34,025 nt of DNA from positions 1 through 34,025 of the forward strand of contig JAHDNZ010000087.1 of NCBI GenBank assembly GCA_018435125.1. Reading direction: 5' to 3'. The translations under genes and the position numbers were made by a program. Positions 26,101 to 33,497 of this stretch are shown piece by piece. Each line of letters starts with the position of its first letter. Within the stretch, counting starts at the first letter, position 1. The DNA comes from Bacillota bacterium. GTDB taxonomy: Bacteria; Bacillota; DTU065. Below the pieces are notes generated by a model. It was not told the DNA's origin and searched no databases. It was given only the letters and a program-made list of their open reading frames with translations.

Positions 26101-26514
26101 TTTTGCATGACAAGGTTCCTTTGTTTTTCTGACTTCCAGGGTTCCGTCAACAATTTTTTGGTAATAAATTGAAAAAGCCCTCTTATGTTCCTCTGTATCA
26201 AAATAATTTGTAGTGTTGCATAAATTTACTAATGAATCAAAAAAATCTCGTTTCAAAATCTGTTTTGATGTTCTTCTCCTCTTGTCCCATTCATTAATTT
26301 CAGTAGTCTTGTTTAATAATTCTCTTTCCATCTCAAGACCAACAAGTATTCTGACATGGATATCGGAAATATTATTATAAATTTCTGCTAATCCACTAAA
26401 ATAGAAGTAGCCTACTATCGCGTCAAAAGCTTTTGTTTTGGTAGGTAGTATCCGGTTTATTACTGAAGCAAGGGATCCTTCCCCTTTTTGATTTACGATA
26501 AAATGTTGACTCAT
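23188..26514 (-). CDS. PLD-nuclease/SNF2-type helicase fusion
   Basis: A 1108-aa protein. The N-terminal domain (1-200) is phospholipase-D-like with one HxK motif (H136, K138 in CHAKMY) and GSSNLT at 161-166, as in PLD nucleases such as those of Type II/III enzymes. The SF2 motor follows: GLGKS at 289-293, DEAH at 360-363, TATP at 389-392, and motif VI RVIQRIGRINR at about 808-818. Active-site residues look intact. The C-terminal 290 residues are helical. Its place directly before the methyltransferase gene (21-bp gap) suggests a restriction subunit that translocates on DNA and cleaves. It differs from DISARM DrmD in carrying its own PLD domain. Confidence 0.88.
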   Translation of the reverse strand: MSQHFIVNQKGEGSLASVINRILPTKTKAFDAIVGYFYFSGLAEIYNNISDIHVRILVGLEMERELLNKTTEINEWDKRRRTSKQILKRDFFDSLVNLCNTTNYFDTEEHKRAFSIYYQKIVDGTLEVRKTKEPCHAKMYIFSLKDELNEGGTQLGTLITGSSNLTHNGLTGQNEINVRFDSTPEVEEGLSIFNTMWDRAVIIADQDHIGEFENNVIQKIWIDRIVSPKLIYLRVLHEFFTLDTSYRIRTPHDITNGRFFNLKYQEDAVRMAIQTIDRHSGVIISDVVGLGKSIISATVANNLNIRTIIIAPPHLTNQWDEYRVEFNFNATVFSSGKIDKALEHHNLISHKGEKWLIIVDEAHNYRNEYTQDYALLHELCQNNKVMLLTATPFNNKPEDIFSMLKLFQIPTKSTLKTVENLNAAFGQLINEYKALRKAQKEKSIDEETAKNKISIISKQIRNIIQPLVIRRSRLDLDKIPDYKKDLKRQKIEFPHVNDPVLLEYPLGKLTDIYTSTLNLISPKATEDLLETEPVYYFKGTRYKPILYVKEECKEKLRADIEEAGFEYNLFSESQSNLSDFMRRLLVRRFESSQEAFRISVMNMRKNCENIYNWVRIRQSVPIFKKGNLPNIDDLNSSSNDKLFPEEWMNDELKAYEERGLFEIDAEYLNEDFLGDLMNDIEVLKKIEADWKLITYDPKIEQIITILFEQLKKEPKRKIVIFTEFADTANYLYKKLHSKKLPLFKYSSSDATTVNKEKIRSNFDAGYAPDKQKNEYQILIATDAISEGYSLHRAGTIFNFDIPYNPTRVIQRIGRINRINMKVFNNIYIYNYFPTAIGEAETRSREISTLKMAMIQSIMGEDTRVLTSEEQLQSFFNEQYRKIIKENEQESWNTKYETYLQQMRDSTEMKEALRIPLRTKVRRITKKDEKGILVFGKKGNDYVFKLGHTQTIIEALTPEKAFYLLEPETEDEKAYNISSNFYSIYEYLEEDLFKQLLEVEIRRSRTEALARINVIKEEKACDEGYLDDLIKVIELDSLPGYSLRKINKLKREEFHTLQSIIHPEYLTKILNRSDYISYGKELLILSEEIESDVAKDTLIDEQGQTQLSL

Positions 26515-26569
26515 TATTGCTGAATAAGGGTTTTTGTATTAAATCACATATTTTCCATGGAGCTTCATC

Positions 26570-27478
26570 CTACTCCTCCCCAAAATAATCGTTGTCTATC
26601 TTCTTTATCTCATAGACATTGGACGTTGAAACCCCAATGTTGTGATCGATCATCAATTGAGCGAGCCTTTCCCCGTCAATCAGCACAATCTTGGTTTCGT
26701 TTTTTGGTGAATAGTCTCTGGCTTCCTTCGTGAACGTGGAGCTGGTTATGAAAATCCCCTTTTTGGCACCCTGACCGGCCAGTGCGCCAACAAACTTCTG
26801 AATCTCAGGCCTTCCCACAGAATTGCCGATCTGCCAACGTTTCGCCTGGATGTAAATGATGTCCAGGCCGAGTTTATCTTCCTTGATGGTTCCGTCAATT
26901 CCCTCGTCTCCACTTTTGCCGATCGCTCTTCCCGCGTCTTTTATGGAACCTCCGTAGCCCATTTTCACCAACAACTCCACCACCAGCCTCTCAAAAAAAG
27001 AAGGTGGCAAGCCGATTACTTTATTCAGCAAGTCCTGGGCAAGCGATTTTCTTAAACGTTGGTAAGCACCCTCCAGGCTTTCTTCCGGAGTTTCCTTGGT
27101 GATCTCTTCCACCTGAACGTCCGTATTGTCTTCCGGTTTCAGGTTGATGAACTCTAAGAAGGAGGTATATTGCTTCAGGAAGGCAATATTTATAAACTTG
27201 GGGTTTTGTTTAAGCACGCCGAGGCCCTCTTCGGTAATGACACTGATGCCCCGTTTTGGAGACTCGATTAACCCGGCCTTCTTCAAATACGTCCGAGCCC
27301 AAGCCACCCGGTTATCAAAGATCCGCTGCGTGCCACTAGGCAACAACTCTTTGCGTTCATCTTCACTCACCTTAAAATCTTCCGCCAATTCTTCCACCAA
27401 ATCCCTAAAAACATGTTCTCTTTTGTCCGCTAACTTTTCAAGCAACGGAAGCATCAATGATTGATAATCAGGTATCAT
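26570..27478 (-). CDS. mrr: Mrr-type restriction endonuclease
   Basis: A 302-aa protein of full family length. Residues 1-90 form the Mrr N-terminal winged helix (SGTQRIFDNRVAWARTYLKKAGL). Residues 155-285 form the Mrr catalytic domain: FFERLVVELLVKMGYG, then D-containing GDEGIDG (about 190-196) and YIQAKRW (about 208-214), giving the D...QxK site. It then has FVGALAGQGAKKGIFITSS. Mrr proteins cut modified or foreign DNA. It precedes the helicase by 55 bp on the same strand. Its base composition is visibly richer in G and C than that of the helicase and methyltransferase, so it may have joined the operon separately. Confidence 0.88.
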   Translation of the reverse strand: MIPDYQSLMLPLLEKLADKREHVFRDLVEELAEDFKVSEDERKELLPSGTQRIFDNRVAWARTYLKKAGLIESPKRGISVITEEGLGVLKQNPKFINIAFLKQYTSFLEFINLKPEDNTDVQVEEITKETPEESLEGAYQRLRKSLAQDLLNKVIGLPPSFFERLVVELLVKMGYGGSIKDAGRAIGKSGDEGIDGTIKEDKLGLDIIYIQAKRWQIGNSVGRPEIQKFVGALAGQGAKKGIFITSSTFTKEARDYSPKNETKIVLIDGERLAQLMIDHNIGVSTSNVYEIKKIDNDYFGEE

Positions 27479-27805
27479 AATCGTTTGTTTACTGTTGATC
27501 GTAGCTGTAGCCTAATCATTAGAGACATTATGGTATGTGGTGCATAAATAGCGTAATACAATCGAACTCATAGATTAAACAGGGTGGTGGGATCACTGCA
27601 TCTTGGGCAGCAATCTGTAAAGTTAAAAGATTCGATGATTATTTTCAAGTATTTTCAATCTAATCCAGCAAGTTACAGCAAACTGAAACACCACTCACAA
27701 CCGAAATCAAACCCAAACCGACCGAAATCAAGGTTATAATGACTGAATCACTTGCTGTTTATCTGCGAAACCCAATATAAATTTTCTGCACCAGAGTAAA
27801 AACAA
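27479..27805. other. Intergenic region upstream of mrr
   Basis: No gene is seen. The stretch contains two ACCGAAATCAA copies in 27700-27732. The promoter of the mrr operon should lie at its left end, but no TAnnTTTG match is clear. Confidence 0.4.
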
Positions 27806-27830
27806 AAAGGGTGCTATATTCAGCACCCTT
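27806..27830 (-). terminator. Intrinsic terminator of the 27850 lipoprotein gene
   Basis: AAGGGTGCT (27807-27815) pairs with AGCACCCTT (27822-27830). On the minus strand it is followed by a T run (the A tract at 27804-27808). Confidence 0.75.
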
Positions 27831-27849
27831 TATCATTCGCTGTTAGATT

Positions 27850-28296
27850 CTAGATTTTGCTAAAGGTTAACCAATCTTCATCTCCATACTCTCGTAATCT
27901 GAATGATGTGTCCGTAAGAACTTCAATATATAAAACAGTATTCTCTGGTGAATCTCCAATTGTAAACAATGTAACGTTATTACCATCCTGTGAAATATAA
28001 AAATATAAATCAAAATATGCTTCGTACGGTAATTCACTTTCTTCGGAACTCAATCTGATTTTACCATGTATTTTTACAGTAGCTATTTCAGCTATTAAAA
28101 TTTCTCTTGGTGGATTGTATTTTTCCAAAATTATTAACTGCTCACCCGCATTCCCGTCTAAAATAAATGTACCATTCAATACTTGTAGTACATTAATCTG
28201 TTCCTGGGTAAAATGCGTTAAATCCATAGCATCCTGCGGTTCGCAAGAAGTCAACAACAAGGCAAGTCCGGTAAAAATCACAAATAGCTTTTTCAT
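27850..28296 (-). CDS. Small lipoprotein of unknown function
   Basis: A 148-aa protein with a clear lipoprotein signal: MKKLFVIFTGLALLLTSC, cysteine at residue 18, then EPQD. The mature part is a small beta-rich domain (for example NGTFILDGNAGEQLIIL and FRLREYGDEDWLTFSKI), like many lipocalin-type or short Bacteroidetes surface lipoproteins. It is monocistronic with its own terminator. The function is unknown. Confidence 0.7.
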   Translation of the reverse strand: MKKLFVIFTGLALLLTSCEPQDAMDLTHFTQEQINVLQVLNGTFILDGNAGEQLIILEKYNPPREILIAEIATVKIHGKIRLSSEESELPYEAYFDLYFYISQDGNNVTLFTIGDSPENTVLYIEVLTDTSFRLREYGDEDWLTFSKI

Positions 28297-29220
28297 TATG
28301 TTATAATTTTAGTTTTGGTTAATATTTTTAAAATTGATTTTTGCCGAATATATGACAGACGTGTTCAAACATAACAGAAGGGGAATTATATTTAATTGAA
28401 TGTCTGCTATATAGACAATGATGAAAACTCAATTGTCATTTCACAAATTTCTGTACAATGCCTTTCTGTATTTATTTAATTTCCATTATGGCCCAAAATA
28501 GATACCCAGAACGTCAAAACATGACGTAGTAGAAAAAAATTGTTAAAAAAGGTATAAATGAAAATCGGAGACTTGTAGAATACTAATTAAGGGAAACAAA
28601 AAGTAAACAACTCTTTAAAAATGAATCATCCCTAAAGTAAAGCCGTGGTTTAAGCCAAGGTATCAGTCATTCTCTTTCCGCTCCGCCAGCTCCGCTCCAT
28701 TCGAATCACTGATCTTATCCTCACTTCCGCTCAGAGATTGTCATCCTCCATTCCGCCTCGCGCCATTCCGGACCACAAACTCTTGACGCTCCAGGCTTAA
28801 TCGGTATTCGCTCCGCTCATGATCCTTAACCCCACCCAGCGAACTTCGTTCGCCTCCCACCCTGGAAACAGCGGTGTTCGCTTCGCTCACACCTACATAA
28901 ATGAACTATCGACTGGGCTAGCTCAACATCCATCAATAAAATAAATCCTTTCCCCACAAATTCCTTCCCCGCACATTTCTTTTTCCTTGGGCGTGCGCCC
29001 GTTTACACCCGGCTCCTTTTCCTGTTCGGGCACCGCTCGCTCTGCACTCATCAGTGGCTTACTCAATTAATAGTAATGGTGGCTTTATGAAACGTTGGGG
29101 ATTTCGTTACCACGAACCTATCAACCGTTAAGAACCATGCAAGCAAGCATGGCACTTGGCATACCACGTAAATCCGGTAGTGTTTTATAGAAGCGTGTTA
29201 GGCAAATTTTATTTTTATAT
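28297..29220. repeat. Non-coding repeat region (first copy)
   Basis: It contains ACGTCA-N5-TGACGT (28511-28527), a GC-rich block from about 28670 to 28900 nearly identical in places to 31668-31975 (best match about 28715-28756), the hairpin GCGAACTTCGTTCGC (28839-28853), and a structured stretch near 29085-29215. No gene is supported. Confidence 0.6.
29085..29215 (-). repeat. attC-like structured repeat D, 3' of the PD-(D/E)XK gene
   Basis: On the minus strand it begins near the stop of the 29221 gene with GCCTAAC, an exact match to the attC R'' pattern RYYYAAC. It contains nested complementary segments GGATTT/AAATCC and an inner hairpin CCATGC/GCATGG. A matching GTTRRRY box at the far end is not clear. 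Confidence 0.4.
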
Positions 29221-30024
29221 CTATAAACATCTGTGATTCTTAATATAAGAATCCAAATTTTTATCTTGGATTTTTAAATCCTGCCAAAAAACGTTTTTTA
29301 AGTCAATCTTCTCTTGATTGACCTGGTTTTTGAATTTTTCCCAAATACTGCTAGGTGTGTAATCTCTTTTTTTCTTATCCCACCAAGATTTATTTGTTAA
29401 AGATACAAATAGAGCCTTTTTATTAAGTTTATTGGCAATTTCATTTGCATAAAAGACCATCCTAAATAATTGATATGAATCACTATCATATCCTGAACTA
29501 CCAGTAAACAATTGATCCTTAAAATAGTCTTTTTCTCTAGTCTTTGGCCCGTTTGAATTCGTAGCACTTTCCCATAAATGATTGGGAAATTTATTGGTTT
29601 CTCCTAATTTACATTCGATAACAATGAAATGACTATCAGATTCAATAACAATGTCAGGTTCAGTAATCTGGCCTTTGTGTTTCCCATCAATTTCTCGAAT
29701 CGTTGAACCTACAATATATTGTAATTCATTTGATTCTTCATCGAAAGACAGTGTCCATAACAAAATTTTTGGATTCGGAAGTTTTAAACCTAGCAAATCT
29801 TCTAGTGAAGAGAAATCTTTAGATAAACTTAAACTCCTTATCAAATTCCATGTTATTGCATCTTCTGAGTTAATACTACCAAGATGTGCTAAACCAGCAT
29901 AAATATCTTGCTTACCGTTCTTAAAATATCTATCACGGTTCGCTTTAAAAGCTAAAACAGGATTATCCTTATCAATAAGAATATTATCCCTATAATCCTT
30001 GTAAACATTATTATTAATCATCAT
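29221..30024 (-). CDS. PD-(D/E)XK nuclease-like protein
   Basis: A 267-aa protein starting at the ATG at 30022-30024. The nuclease core is readable: a helix with a conserved E54 (NSEDAITWNLIRSL), the PD of EPDIVIES at 123-124, then E137 and K139 in IECKLGE. This is a textbook PD-(D/E)XK site. After the core come FPNHLWESAT, a tyrosine/aspartate-rich segment (SSGYDSDSYQLFRMVFYANEI) and KALFVSLTNKSWW. The family is related to small stand-alone restriction-like proteins often found in defence loci. It stands alone between attC-like repeats. Target and trigger are unknown. Confidence 0.7.
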   Translation of the reverse strand: MMINNNVYKDYRDNILIDKDNPVLAFKANRDRYFKNGKQDIYAGLAHLGSINSEDAITWNLIRSLSLSKDFSSLEDLLGLKLPNPKILLWTLSFDEESNELQYIVGSTIREIDGKHKGQITEPDIVIESDSHFIVIECKLGETNKFPNHLWESATNSNGPKTREKDYFKDQLFTGSSGYDSDSYQLFRMVFYANEIANKLNKKALFVSLTNKSWWDKKKRDYTPSSIWEKFKNQVNQEKIDLKNVFWQDLKIQDKNLDSYIKNHRCL

Positions 30025-30049
30025 ATTTCATTATGTTAGTGTCGTTATT

Positions 30050-30195
30050 TTGCATTTGCCGAACGGACAGAACTATATGCAGTTGCCGGCTGCGGGCGGT
30101 TTTCCAGTCGTGCTGTACCGCCGTTGTTGCGTGCTACGCAGCTTGTCGTCAGCACGGAAACGGCAATTGACATATAGTTTTTGTTATGGGCTGGT
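30050..30195 (-). repeat. attC-like structured repeat C, 3' of the 30203 gene
   Basis: It has the core GTTGCCGGCTGCGGGCGG (start 30082) shared with repeat A. Nested dyads are ACTATATG...CATATAGT, TTGCCG...CGGCAA and CGTGCTG...CAGCACG. It ends at GTTATGGGC near 30183. Length and folding resemble attC sites. Confidence 0.45.
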
Positions 30196-30202
30196 TTTCT
30201 TC

Positions 30203-30673
30203 TCATTCTAATTCTTGTTTCCACAATTCCAATGTCCCTTTTGCTATTTTTAGAGTAGATTTTTCAGTTCCTTCTAATTGTCGTCCTATTGCATCAAGTA
30301 ATTCACATTTATCTCGATGGTATCTTGATTTGTCTGAAAGAATCAAGTCCTTTATTAAGAAAAAGATTCTAACCACGTTGCGTTCCTCGTGAATTTGACT
30401 TTGCGTGTCAGATTGAAGCAATAAATAGACAAATTGGTTTGTTAATAATGGAATAACAACATCATAATACTTGCGATTTGCTTTAATCATGCCCTCAATT
30501 AAAGAAATCCCAATACTTCGTTTTTGTGTCCCCCCGACAAAATACTCTGTCGCTTTAAGCAAGATGTCGTCTTTATGCTTTTTTTGTCTCTCAAGAAAAC
30601 CGAATACAGCTTGAATTATTACGACAATCCATCCACCAGCAGCAATAATTAATGTCAAAATTTTAGTTTCCAT
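30203..30673 (-). CDS. Membrane-anchored hypothetical protein
   Basis: About 156 aa. The ATG at 30671-30673 (METKILTL) is preferred to an upstream TTG at 30703. Residues about 5-25 form one hydrophobic anchor (LIIAAGGWIVVIIQAVFGF), followed by a charged, helical cytosolic part with RSIGISLIEGMIKANRKYYDVVIPLL. No catalytic motif is recognised. It lies in a single-gene unit flanked by attC-like repeat C. Its function is unknown. Confidence 0.6.
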   Translation of the reverse strand: METKILTLIIAAGGWIVVIIQAVFGFLERQKKHKDDILLKATEYFVGGTQKRSIGISLIEGMIKANRKYYDVVIPLLTNQFVYLLLQSDTQSQIHEERNVVRIFFLIKDLILSDKSRYHRDKCELLDAIGRQLEGTEKSTLKIAKGTLELWKQELE

Positions 30674-30732
30674 GTCAACTATCTGTTTTAAACTTGCCCA
30701 CAACTATTTATAGGTTTATTACAAGTCAAATT

Positions 30733-31350
30733 TTAAAAAGGAGCCCATTTTTCATCTGGTATCCGCTCTTTTTTTAATACGCTAACTTTCCCTCTTTCAA
30801 AGATCGTAATCATTTGTTTTGCTATATCTATACCGGCCCTCTTAAAACCGTCACCCATCAGATTAATTATTGTACCAAAGGTCCCGCCATTCCCTATTAT
30901 TGTGAGTTCACACAACGTTGCTTCCTGATCGCGGTTGTTTATAAAACCGCTCATGAGTACAGAACCATTTTCAGAAATACTGCTAACGATCAACTTGATT
31001 TGATATTGTGACTGCTCAAAACTTCCAAACCTAACCCTATACCCAACATCGAACATATAGGTATTGAAAGCTTCCAAAAAAACTCGAAAAAGCCCAGGTT
31101 TATATTCGTTTTCCCATAAAGTGATCCAATCTTCCTCTGAGCTAACATCCTCGATATACACAAAATCAGCTTCACTTTTCCCGTGAATAACGGCTTGCGA
31201 AAATATTATTGAAACATCAATCTCCTTTTCATTCCGCAAAGATTTTAGTATTTCTCTGAGCTCTTTCTTTGATGTCTGCGCATGTAAAGAATCTACAGGT
31301 ATGCTCAGTCCCAATACTATTGTAAATGAAAGGAAGAGTAACTTTCTCAT
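30733..31350 (-). CDS. Secreted hypothetical protein
   Basis: A 205-aa protein with a Sec signal peptide (MRKLLFLSFTIVLGLSIPVDSLHAQ, likely cleaved after HAQ). The mature part is mixed alpha/beta with SEEDWITLWENEYKPGLFRVFLEAFN and a glycine-rich loop IGNGGTFGTIINLMGDG near the end. I do not recognise the family. The protein is probably periplasmic. It lies 60 bp upstream of the 30203 gene on the same strand, and they may or may not be co-transcribed. Confidence 0.6.
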   Translation of the reverse strand: MRKLLFLSFTIVLGLSIPVDSLHAQTSKKELREILKSLRNEKEIDVSIIFSQAVIHGKSEADFVYIEDVSSEEDWITLWENEYKPGLFRVFLEAFNTYMFDVGYRVRFGSFEQSQYQIKLIVSSISENGSVLMSGFINNRDQEATLCELTIIGNGGTFGTIINLMGDGFKRAGIDIAKQMITIFERGKVSVLKKERIPDEKWAPF

Positions 31351-32158
31351 GATATGTTTCGTAACGATGGAATGAATAGAAAAAGGATACTAGTATTTCA
31401 TACCTGTCCTTTATGTAACCATAAATGTAATTATTTATTTATAGACCAGAAAATCAACATATTGAAAATTAAGTCAATATATTTGACAAAGTGTCAAGCA
31501 TAACACACAGTAATTACTACTGTCACAAATCTGTATTTATAGAATTTCCAGCCGGGGTCAAAATAACTGCTCATTACGTCAAAATATGACGTAGTGGACA
31601 AAAATTGCTTCCAAAAAGGATCTTACTTAAAGCCGAGATGTAAGCCGAGATGTAAGCCGAGCCGAGGCATCAGTCATTCTCATTCCTCTCCGCCAAGCTC
31701 TGTTCCAATCGAATCACTGATCTTTATCCTCACTTCCGCTCAGAGATTGTCATCCTCCATTCCGCTGACGCTCCATTCCGGACCACAAACTCTTGTCGCT
31801 CCAGAACAGAGCGGTATTCGCTCCGCTCATGTTTCTTATCATGACACCCTGCTTGCAAAGCAGGTGGTCGTTCGTTCAGAATTTCCTCCGCTCATGATCC
31901 TTATCCCCGCCCAGCGAACTTCGTTCGCCTCCCACCCAAACCCAGCGGTGTTCGCTCCGCTCACTCGCCGTCGCAAATGAGCCCCCGCCCGGGACCGGCA
32001 CATCCTCCATCAAAAAATGAACCCATATCTGACAAATCCCTTCTCTGAACCTTCCCCGAACCTCCACCTCCCCCCGGGCGCGCCCCATTCCCGGCCGTCT
32101 CCTTTTCCTTTTCGGGCTCCGCTTCGCTCTACCCTCAATAGAGGCCGCCCCTGATTTA

Positions 32159-32226
32159 ACATAATCTGAGCTTAGTTATGTTCCTCGCTCCGCAGGCTTC
32201 GCTGCGAAACATAACCCAGATTATGT
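32159..32226. repeat. 68-bp imperfect hairpin
   Basis: ACATAATCTG (32159-32168) pairs with CAGATTATGT (32217-32226). The inner TTATGTT (32176-32182) pairs with AACATAA (32208-32214), and a CGC/GCG pair closes the loop. Confidence 0.55.
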
Positions 32227-32379
32227 GCAAATAGGGCCGTCCCCCTTTTGTCTCAAGCGAATAAAATACGCAGCCCTCCGGCCTGCTCCCCATTTTCTCC
32301 GCTTTCCCCAAAAGAGAGCGGAATCATCCCCACGCTGCTTCGCAGCGACCCGTTGAACAACCACAAAGGAAACGGACAG

Positions 32380-32982
32380 GTTCCGCTCCGTATCCCAACG
32401 GTTCCCGCTTCAGCCACTCCGTGGCTTCCACAACCTCCGGAACACTCCGCTGCACCTCTCCGCCTGCCTCCACTCACCCAAACTGCAATTACACCTTCCC
32501 TGATCCGACTCCGCCGTCCCAGCGAAGAGAGCGGATGGCTTTGCCGGGTTTGTCATTCCACTGCATCCCGGGGTGCGTTCCATTCCAAACCCCGCATACG
32601 CCAAGTTTGCCGGCGGGAGAGCTCCTTTCGTTCCGTTCAGTACCTGAATTGCGGCGTCACTTCACTCGCTCCCCCGCAAACGCCCTGATCCGGAATCTTC
32701 GATGCGGAAATGCTCTATGAAGCCAGGGCGACTTCGCACCCTCAGCGCCTTGGCTTCATGACGCATATCCGCCTTTTTCCAATCACATTTCGCAAAACAA
32801 GAGCACCTTCCCTGTGCCGGCTCCGCCTTCACAAGGAAGAGAGCGGTATCGTCTTCACGCTGCTTCGCAGCGGGAACGCCGGGCCACTTCAGCGGAACGG
32901 AACTGTTCCGCATCGCATCCCTCCGGTGAACGCTCCGGCCACTGCGTTGCCTGCGCGACCTCCGGTCTGCTCCGCTCCACAC
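32380..32982. repeat. Two further 78-bp GC-rich repeat units
   Basis: Units at 32380-32457 and 32905-32982 match those at 2641-2718 and 2854-2931. The first pairs best with 2641-2718 and the second with 2854-2931. Confidence 0.6.
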
Positions 32983-33195
32983 TTCCTCAATGCTCCGCTC
33001 ACCAGCAGCACAAACAAAGGCGAGGGTGCGGAGGGAGCGAAGCGGAAGGAGCACGCTCGCCCACATCAATCCATTGATGGCATCCCGTATCATTCAAAAA
33101 TTCCTGTTCAGATCAGTCACAACAAATAAAAAAGATTGCAAAGGTAGCCCCCGGTCCGTTCCTTGTAAAGGTCCTTCGGCCCGACGGGTTCGCCC

Positions 33196-33271
33196 GGTAA
33201 AAATCTCCACCGCCGGGAAAGATGAGCCTTCGACGCATCTTCCCCAAGAAGGGGGCGGTTGTATTTTTACC
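33196..33271 (+). ncRNA. Nested 76-nt hairpin, candidate structured RNA (right copy)
   Basis: It is the same length as the left copy. The outer stem GGTAAAAAT/ATTTTTACC is identical and the ACCGCC/GGCGGT stem is kept. The apical stem GATGAGCC/GACGCATC has one compensatory pair change (C-G to T-A) and two mismatches relative to 3151-3169. Confidence 0.45.
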
Positions 33272-33434
33272 GACTCAACTTTGACAAGCCCCGTCCCGGG
33301 GGCATGTAAAGCAGTCCTTTTTTATTTTTCTTTCTTTTTTCGGGTTTTTCTTTCTGTTTCTTTTTTCCGGAAACAATCATAAAAGGGGAGCGGTGCGCTG
33401 GTTCGACGCATTCCCGTTTGCCATCCTGATTTTG

Positions 33435-33442
33435 TAACTTTG
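33435..33442 (+). promoter_or_regulatory. -7 element TAACTTTG (right copy)
   Basis: It is an exact TAnnTTTG match at the position equivalent to 3365-3372, upstream of the 33-bp conserved leader. A TTTG at 33417-33420 lies 14 bp upstream. Confidence 0.55.
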
Positions 33443-33497
33443 TAGCTACACACAAACAAACCTTGTGTTTAAGACTTGTAACTTGTAACCCGTGCCC

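Larger units (their letters stand above)
31351..33434. repeat. Long non-coding repeat region (second copy)
   Basis: About 2 kb without a credible gene; the open frames here are arginine/serine-rich translated repeats. Contents in order: ACGTCA-N5-TGACGT (31576-31592); tandem TAAGCCGAGATG units (about 31629-31662); the block 31668-31975 shared with 28670-28900; the hairpin GCGAACTTCGTTCGC (31914-31928); a long dyad (32159-32226); 78-bp units (32380-32457 and 32905-32982); CGCTGCTTCGCAGCG hairpins (32333-32347 and 32858-32872); the nested hairpin (33196-33271); and a pyrimidine tract (about 33311-33368). Confidence 0.6.

Noticed and set aside
19732-27478. Assignment to DISARM or BREX
   Set aside because: An SNF2-type helicase and an adenine methyltransferase recall DISARM class 1, and the methyltransferase recalls PglX. 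No DrmA, DrmB, separate DrmC, PglZ, BrxA/B/C or BrxL is present in the window, so neither name is supported.
30050-30195. tRNA or rRNA gene
   Set aside because: The structured GC-rich stretch does not form a cloverleaf with anticodon and T-loop; it is better explained as an attC-like hairpin.
28670-31975. CRISPR array
   Set aside because: The repeats are long, few and irregularly spaced, with genes between; no short regular repeat-spacer pattern and no cas gene.
32248-33382. Open frames in the right GC-rich repeat
   Set aside because: Same reasoning: translated repeats on both strands, none with a consistent start or recognisable domain.
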